From positions 744,001 to 808,000 of the forward strand of contig NZ_CP061303.1 in assembly GCF_018687695.1 (NCBI RefSeq): 64,000 nt of DNA, read 5' to 3'. The notes under the pieces were generated by a model. It saw nothing but the letters and a program-made list of their open reading frames with translations. It made no database searches and was not told where the DNA came from. Shown here in pieces: positions 60,627 through 64,000 of this stretch. Origin of the DNA: Polynucleobacter sp. MG-6-Vaara-E2 (GTDB lineage Bacteria; Pseudomonadota; Gammaproteobacteria; Burkholderiales; Burkholderiaceae). The position numbers and the translations under genes were made by a program. Numbering within the stretch: position 1 is the first letter of the stretch; each line of letters opens with the position of its first letter.

Positions 60627-60935
60627 ATGGCTGATCCAATGCGCGTTAGAGCTGCTGAGAACGGTGGAATTGTGGATGTAAAAATTTTGATGAAACATGA
60701 CATGGAATCTGGTCAGCGTAAAGATGCTGCTGGTAAAACGATTCCTGCATGGTTCATTAGCACTATTAATGTCAAAGCGAATGGCAAAGATGTATTGAAT
60801 GGTCAGTTTGGTCCAGCAGTTTCCAAGGATCCATTCTTGAACTTTAAATACAAAGGCGCCAAAGGTGACAAGATTGTGGTGAGCTGGGTAGATAGCAAGG
60901 GTGACAAGCGCACTGACGAAGCTACTGCTTCTTAA
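60627..60935 (+). CDS. soxZ: Sulfur-oxidation protein SoxZ
   Basis: A 102-residue SoxZ without its own signal peptide, consistent with co-export in a SoxYZ complex. The opening MADPMRVRAAENGGIVDVKILMKHDMESGQ is characteristic, with FLNFKYKGAKGDKI. The gap of 55 bases from soxY holds no terminator. Confidence 0.94.
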   Translation: MADPMRVRAAENGGIVDVKILMKHDMESGQRKDAAGKTIPAWFISTINVKANGKDVLNGQFGPAVSKDPFLNFKYKGAKGDKIVVSWVDSKGDKRTDEATAS

Positions 60936-60978
60936 TGCCAACATCTTCATCGTCTCAATAGTTCTGAAAGGGTAACAA

Positions 60979-61791
60979 ATGCAGCGTAAATTCACCTTAG
61001 GCTTAGCCTCAGGATTGCTGGCAACGATGTTGTCAATTTCATCTGCGTCTTTCGCACAAAATGCAACAGACGATATTGCAAAGTATCGCGAGATGATTGC
61101 AGATGGAAACCCTTCTGAACTTTATGAGGCTGCTGGTGAAGAGCTTTGGAAAAAACAAGCTGGCCCAAAAAATGCCACGCTTGAGAAGTGTGATCTAGGA
61201 TTGGGACCTGGTGTTGTAAAGGGTGCAGCAGCACAGTTGCCACGCTACTTCAAAGACACCAACAAGGTTCAGGATCTGGAGTCCCGTTTGATGACCTGCA
61301 TGCAAAAGCTGCAAGGTCGTGATCCGCAAGAGATGATTGATGCACCATTTCAAAAGGGCCCCAAGAAGGATATGGAGGCTATTGTTGCTTACGTAGTCAC
61401 CTTGTCTAAAGGTGACAAAATTAAAGTCAGCACCACTCATCCTAAAGAAAAAGAAATGTATGAACTTGGAAAGCGCGCATTCTTTTTCCAAGGTGGCCCA
61501 ATGGATTTCTCATGCGCCTCTTGTCACGGTGAAGATGGTAAGCGCATTCGCTTGCAAGATTTGCCTAACATCACGACTCAAAAAGGCGCTGCCTTAGGTT
61601 GGGGCTATTGGCCAGCGTATCGCGTCTCCAGTGGACAGTTTTGGACAATGCAACAACGTTTGAATGATTGCTATCGTCAGCAACGTTTTCCGTTCCCTAT
61701 TTATGGCTCTGATTTAACGGTCGCTTTGTCGATGTATATGGCAAAAAATGCTAATGGCGGCACAGTTGAAACCCCTGGTTTGAAGCGTTAA
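60979..61791 (+). CDS. soxA: Sulfur-oxidation cytochrome c SoxA, single-haem type
   Basis: The 270-residue c-type partner of SoxX that attaches thiosulfate to SoxY. Signal peptide ends near SFAQN. Only one haem motif is seen, C179-x2-C182-H183 (CASCHGEDGKR). The ligand Cys that becomes persulfidated is C231 in RLNDCYRQQRF. The N-terminal position that holds a second haem in dihaem SoxA has only isolated Cys (LEKCDLG, LMTCMQ), so it is of the monohaem kind. Confidence 0.92.
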   Translation: MQRKFTLGLASGLLATMLSISSASFAQNATDDIAKYREMIADGNPSELYEAAGEELWKKQAGPKNATLEKCDLGLGPGVVKGAAAQLPRYFKDTNKVQDLESRLMTCMQKLQGRDPQEMIDAPFQKGPKKDMEAIVAYVVTLSKGDKIKVSTTHPKEKEMYELGKRAFFFQGGPMDFSCASCHGEDGKRIRLQDLPNITTQKGAALGWGYWPAYRVSSGQFWTMQQRLNDCYRQQRFPFPIYGSDLTVALSMYMAKNANGGTVETPGLKR

Positions 61792-61810
61792 TGGATAAGA
61801 GACAGAGAAT

Positions 61811-62449
61811 ATGAATATGAAGAACATGAAATCCCTCTTAGCCATCACTGCATTTACTTTGACTGCCGTTGCTCTACAAGGTACTGTAAATGCTCAACAA
61901 GCTAACGATCCTAAGTTCAACAAAATGATGAAGGATGGCTTTAGGGCTGATGGTATTGCTGGTCTAGATCGTATTGATCAAGATGCAACGCAAAAGTTTT
62001 GCTCCGATCCCATGTTTGCTAATAGCAAGCAGGGTGAAAAAATGCGTGACAAGATTCAGAAGATGAATATGGACAGCATTAAACAGCCTTCTGATGGTAA
62101 ATACATCGGTGATTGGAAGAAGGGTGAGGCCATTGCACAAAGCGGACGTGGCGCTACTTGGACTGATAAAGCTGATACGCCGATTGGTGGCGGTTGTTAT
62201 AACTGTCACCAGATCGATAAGAAAGAAATTTCTTATGGCACGATTGGACCTACCTTGTGGAATTACGGCAAACTCCGTGGCTATTCTCCAGAGGTTGTGA
62301 CCTATACCTGGAATCGCATCAATAATTCCAAGGCATATAACGCATGCAGCAATATGCCTCGGTTTGCACACTTCAAGCTCTTAAATGAGCAACAGATTCA
62401 GGATGTGATGGCGTTGCTCCTGGATCCTGCTTCTCCATTAAACCAATAA
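61811..62449 (+). CDS. soxX: Sulfur-oxidation cytochrome c SoxX
   Basis: The 212-residue monohaem partner of SoxA. Signal peptide near residues 1-27 (TVNAQQ), haem motif C129-x2-C132-H133 (CYNCHQ), and the Met ligand probably in CSNMPRF. It is long compared with the smallest SoxX forms because of an N-terminal extension. It follows soxA by 19 bases. Confidence 0.92.
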   Translation: MNMKNMKSLLAITAFTLTAVALQGTVNAQQANDPKFNKMMKDGFRADGIAGLDRIDQDATQKFCSDPMFANSKQGEKMRDKIQKMNMDSIKQPSDGKYIGDWKKGEAIAQSGRGATWTDKADTPIGGGCYNCHQIDKKEISYGTIGPTLWNYGKLRGYSPEVVTYTWNRINNSKAYNACSNMPRFAHFKLLNEQQIQDVMALLLDPASPLNQ

Positions 62450-62458
62450 GGAATCAAA

Positions 62459-62482
62459 AAAACAGGCCGACAGGCCTGTTTT
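62459..62482. terminator. Hairpin between soxX and soxB
   Basis: The perfect 10-base stem AAAACAGGCC/GGCCTGTTTT with loop GACA has a short T run after it, placed directly before the soxB ribosome site AAGGA (62486-62490). It may lower soxB expression relative to soxAX, act as an attenuator, or stabilise the upstream mRNA. Confidence 0.6.
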
Positions 62483-62497
62483 CATAAGGAAAATATC

Positions 62498-64000
62498 ATG
62501 TCTTTAAGTCGTCGCGATTTTTTGCAGGCCTTGGCTATAGCATCTGCAGGCGGAATGAGTTTGCAGTCCAATTTTGTCAATGCACAAACTACTGCGCAAA
62601 AATTTTATGACTTGCCTAAATTTGGCAATGTGCACTTTCTACATTTCACAGATTGCCATGCGCAATTGCTGCCAATTTATTTCCGTGAACCCAATGTAAA
62701 TTTGGGTATTGGTGCGCAAGAAGGAAAAACGCCTCATTTGGTTGGCGAATATTTCTTAAAAGCCAATGGTATTGCGCCAGGCACTCGTGATGCACACGCA
62801 TTTACCTATTTGGATTATGTAGCTGCTGCGCAGAACTACGGCAAGATGGGTGGCTTTGCTCATATGGCCACACTGATCAAGCAAATGAAAGCAAGTCGTC
62901 CTGGCGCCTTATTGCTTGATGGTGGCGATACTTGGCAGGGCTCTGGAACTGCGCTTTGGACCAATGGCCAAGATATGGTTGATGCCGCCCTTGCATTGGG
63001 TGTGGATGTCATGACACCGCATTGGGAGATGACGCTTGGCGAAAAGCGTGTGATGGAAATTGTGTATGGCGACTTCAAAGGCAAGGTTTCCTTCATTGCG
63101 CAAAACATTAAGACCGCAGACTTTGGCGATATGGTCTTTAATCCATATGTCATGAAAGTGCAGAATGGCATTCAGGTTGCCATTATTGGACAGGCTTTCC
63201 CATATACGCCAATTGCAAATCCTCGCTATTTCACTCCCGACTGGACCTTTGGTATCCAAGAAGAGAATATGCAAAAGACTATTGATGAGGTCAGATCAAA
63301 AGGAGCGAAGGTAGTAGTGCTCCTATCTCACAATGGTATGGATGTGGACTTGAAGATGGCATCTCGTGTTCGTGGTTTGGACGCAATCCTAGGTGGCCAT
63401 ACTCATGACGGCGTTCCTATTCCGGTTAAGGTAAAAAATGCTGGTGGTGTAACGCTTGTTACCAATGCCGGCTCCAATAGCAAGTTCCTTGGCGTGCTCG
63501 ATTTTGACGTAAAGGGCGGAAAGCCTGTTGATTTCCGTTACAAGTTATTCCCAATCTTCTCGAATATGATTCCGGCAGACTCGACCATGACTAAGCTCAT
63601 TACGAAGGTTAGAGCACCGTATGAGGCTAAGCTGAATGAGAAGTTAGCAACTACCGAAGGTCTCTTATATCGTCGAGGCAACTTCAACGGCAGTTTTGAT
63701 CAACTCATCCTGGATGGCTTAATGGCGCAGAAGAATGCGGAGATTGCGTTTTCACCAGGCTTCCGATGGGGAACCAGCCTCTTGCCGGGCCAGGCAATTA
63801 CTCGCGAGAACTTGTTAGATCAAACCGCGATTACCTACCCATACACCACGGTTACCAACATGAGTGGTGAAACAATCAAAACTATTCTTGAGGACGTGGC
63901 TGATAACTTATTCAACCCAGATCCGTATTACCAGCAGGGTGGCGATATGGTGCGTGTTGGTGGAATGCAGTACACCATTGATCCAGCGCAAACCGCAGGC
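62498..64000 (+). CDS. soxB: Sulfate thiol esterase SoxB (runs off window end)
   Basis: A dimanganese hydrolase of the 5'-nucleotidase family that releases sulfate from SoxY-bound sulfone. 501 codons are visible with no stop before base 64000, so the C-terminus lies beyond the window. Twin-arginine leader SLSRRDFLQALAIASAGG; metal ligands in HFTDCHAQLLP, LDGGDTWQGSG, MTPHWEMTLG and GGHTHDGVP. These are SoxB-typical. Start ATG 62498 has AAGGA eight bases upstream. Confidence 0.95.
   Translation, partial: MSLSRRDFLQALAIASAGGMSLQSNFVNAQTTAQKFYDLPKFGNVHFLHFTDCHAQLLPIYFREPNVNLGIGAQEGKTPHLVGEYFLKANGIAPGTRDAHAFTYLDYVAAAQNYGKMGGFAHMATLIKQMKASRPGALLLDGGDTWQGSGTALWTNGQDMVDAALALGVDVMTPHWEMTLGEKRVMEIVYGDFKGKVSFIAQNIKTADFGDMVFNPYVMKVQNGIQVAIIGQAFPYTPIANPRYFTPDWTFGIQEENMQKTIDEVRSKGAKVVVLLSHNGMDVDLKMASRVRGLDAILGGHTHDGVPIPVKVKNAGGVTLVTNAGSNSKFLGVLDFDVKGGKPVDFRYKLFPIFSNMIPADSTMTKLITKVRAPYEAKLNEKLATTEGLLYRRGNFNGSFDQLILDGLMAQKNAEIAFSPGFRWGTSLLPGQAITRENLLDQTAITYPYTTVTNMSGETIKTILEDVADNLFNPDPYYQQGGDMVRVGGMQYTIDPAQTAG

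Noticed and set aside
1..64000. tRNA, rRNA, prophage, insertion sequences, CRISPR
   Set aside because: No cloverleaf, rRNA, transposase, integrase, terminal repeat or repeat-spacer array was recognised by reading both strands.

Overview
The window looks like chromosome of a betaproteobacterium of the order Burkholderiales, most likely a freshwater Polynucleobacter or close relative. This is inferred from moderate GC content, gene orders typical of that group (leuC-entericidin-leuD-leuB-asd-fimV-truA-trpFBA-accD-folC-SPOR-cvpA-purF-metZ; mdh/gntR/sdhCDABE/gltA) and an E3 subunit carrying its own lipoyl domain. No database search was possible. No rRNA, tRNA, CRISPR array, insertion sequence or prophage was seen, and no gap of more than 300 bases lacks a gene.

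Layout. 1-7.9 kb: a truncated PAS sensor histidine kinase on the minus strand, divergent from the pyruvate dehydrogenase operon aceE-aceF-lpdA. 7.9-10.7 kb: a phasin, an EamA-type permease and a PBP7-like endopeptidase. 10.7-22.5 kb: a minus-strand block with an IclR regulator, pyrD, the bpt-aat aminoacyl-transferase pair, a Nudix hydrolase, a fused pabB-pabC, a periplasmic cyclophilin, an HCCA-isomerase-like protein, rarA, 3-hydroxyacyl-CoA dehydrogenase, a glutathione transferase and an aminotransferase. 22.6-26.0 kb: yaaA with a translationally coupled partner, a small MliC-like periplasmic protein and mdh. 26.2-32.0 kb: a GntR/HutC regulator, succinate dehydrogenase with its flavinylation factor, and citrate synthase. 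32.0-48.1 kb: a long same-strand biosynthetic chain covering leucine, aspartate semialdehyde, tryptophan, malonyl-CoA, folate, purine and methionine synthesis, interrupted by small envelope genes.

48.1-64.0 kb is the accessory and most interesting part: a reduced-sulfur oxidation region. It holds an FNR-type regulator with an incomplete iron-sulfur ligand set, a HiPIP electron carrier, two secreted rhodaneses, a split YeeE/YedE (probable thiosulfate or sulfur-compound permease), a secreted protein with four NPCGP repeats, a DUF6969-like protein, a SqrR/BigR-like persulfide-sensing ArsR repressor, a DUF2892 membrane protein with a cysteine-rich tail, a UbiA-type prenyltransferase, molybdate transporter genes modBC without modA, a second ArsR regulator, and the Sox genes soxC-D-Y-Z-A-X-B (soxB runs off the end).

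Read together, reduced sulfur would be captured and moved by the permease and rhodaneses. SoxAX would load thiosulfate onto SoxYZ, SoxB would hydrolyse the sulfone end and the molybdenum enzyme SoxCD would oxidise the sulfane sulfur. Electrons would leave through cytochromes and possibly HiPIP. ModBC would feed molybdenum to SoxC, and control would combine a persulfide sensor, a second ArsR protein and an FNR-like activator. A good FNR-type box precedes the permease genes. The small cysteine-rich proteins in the middle of this region are the best candidates for undescribed components.
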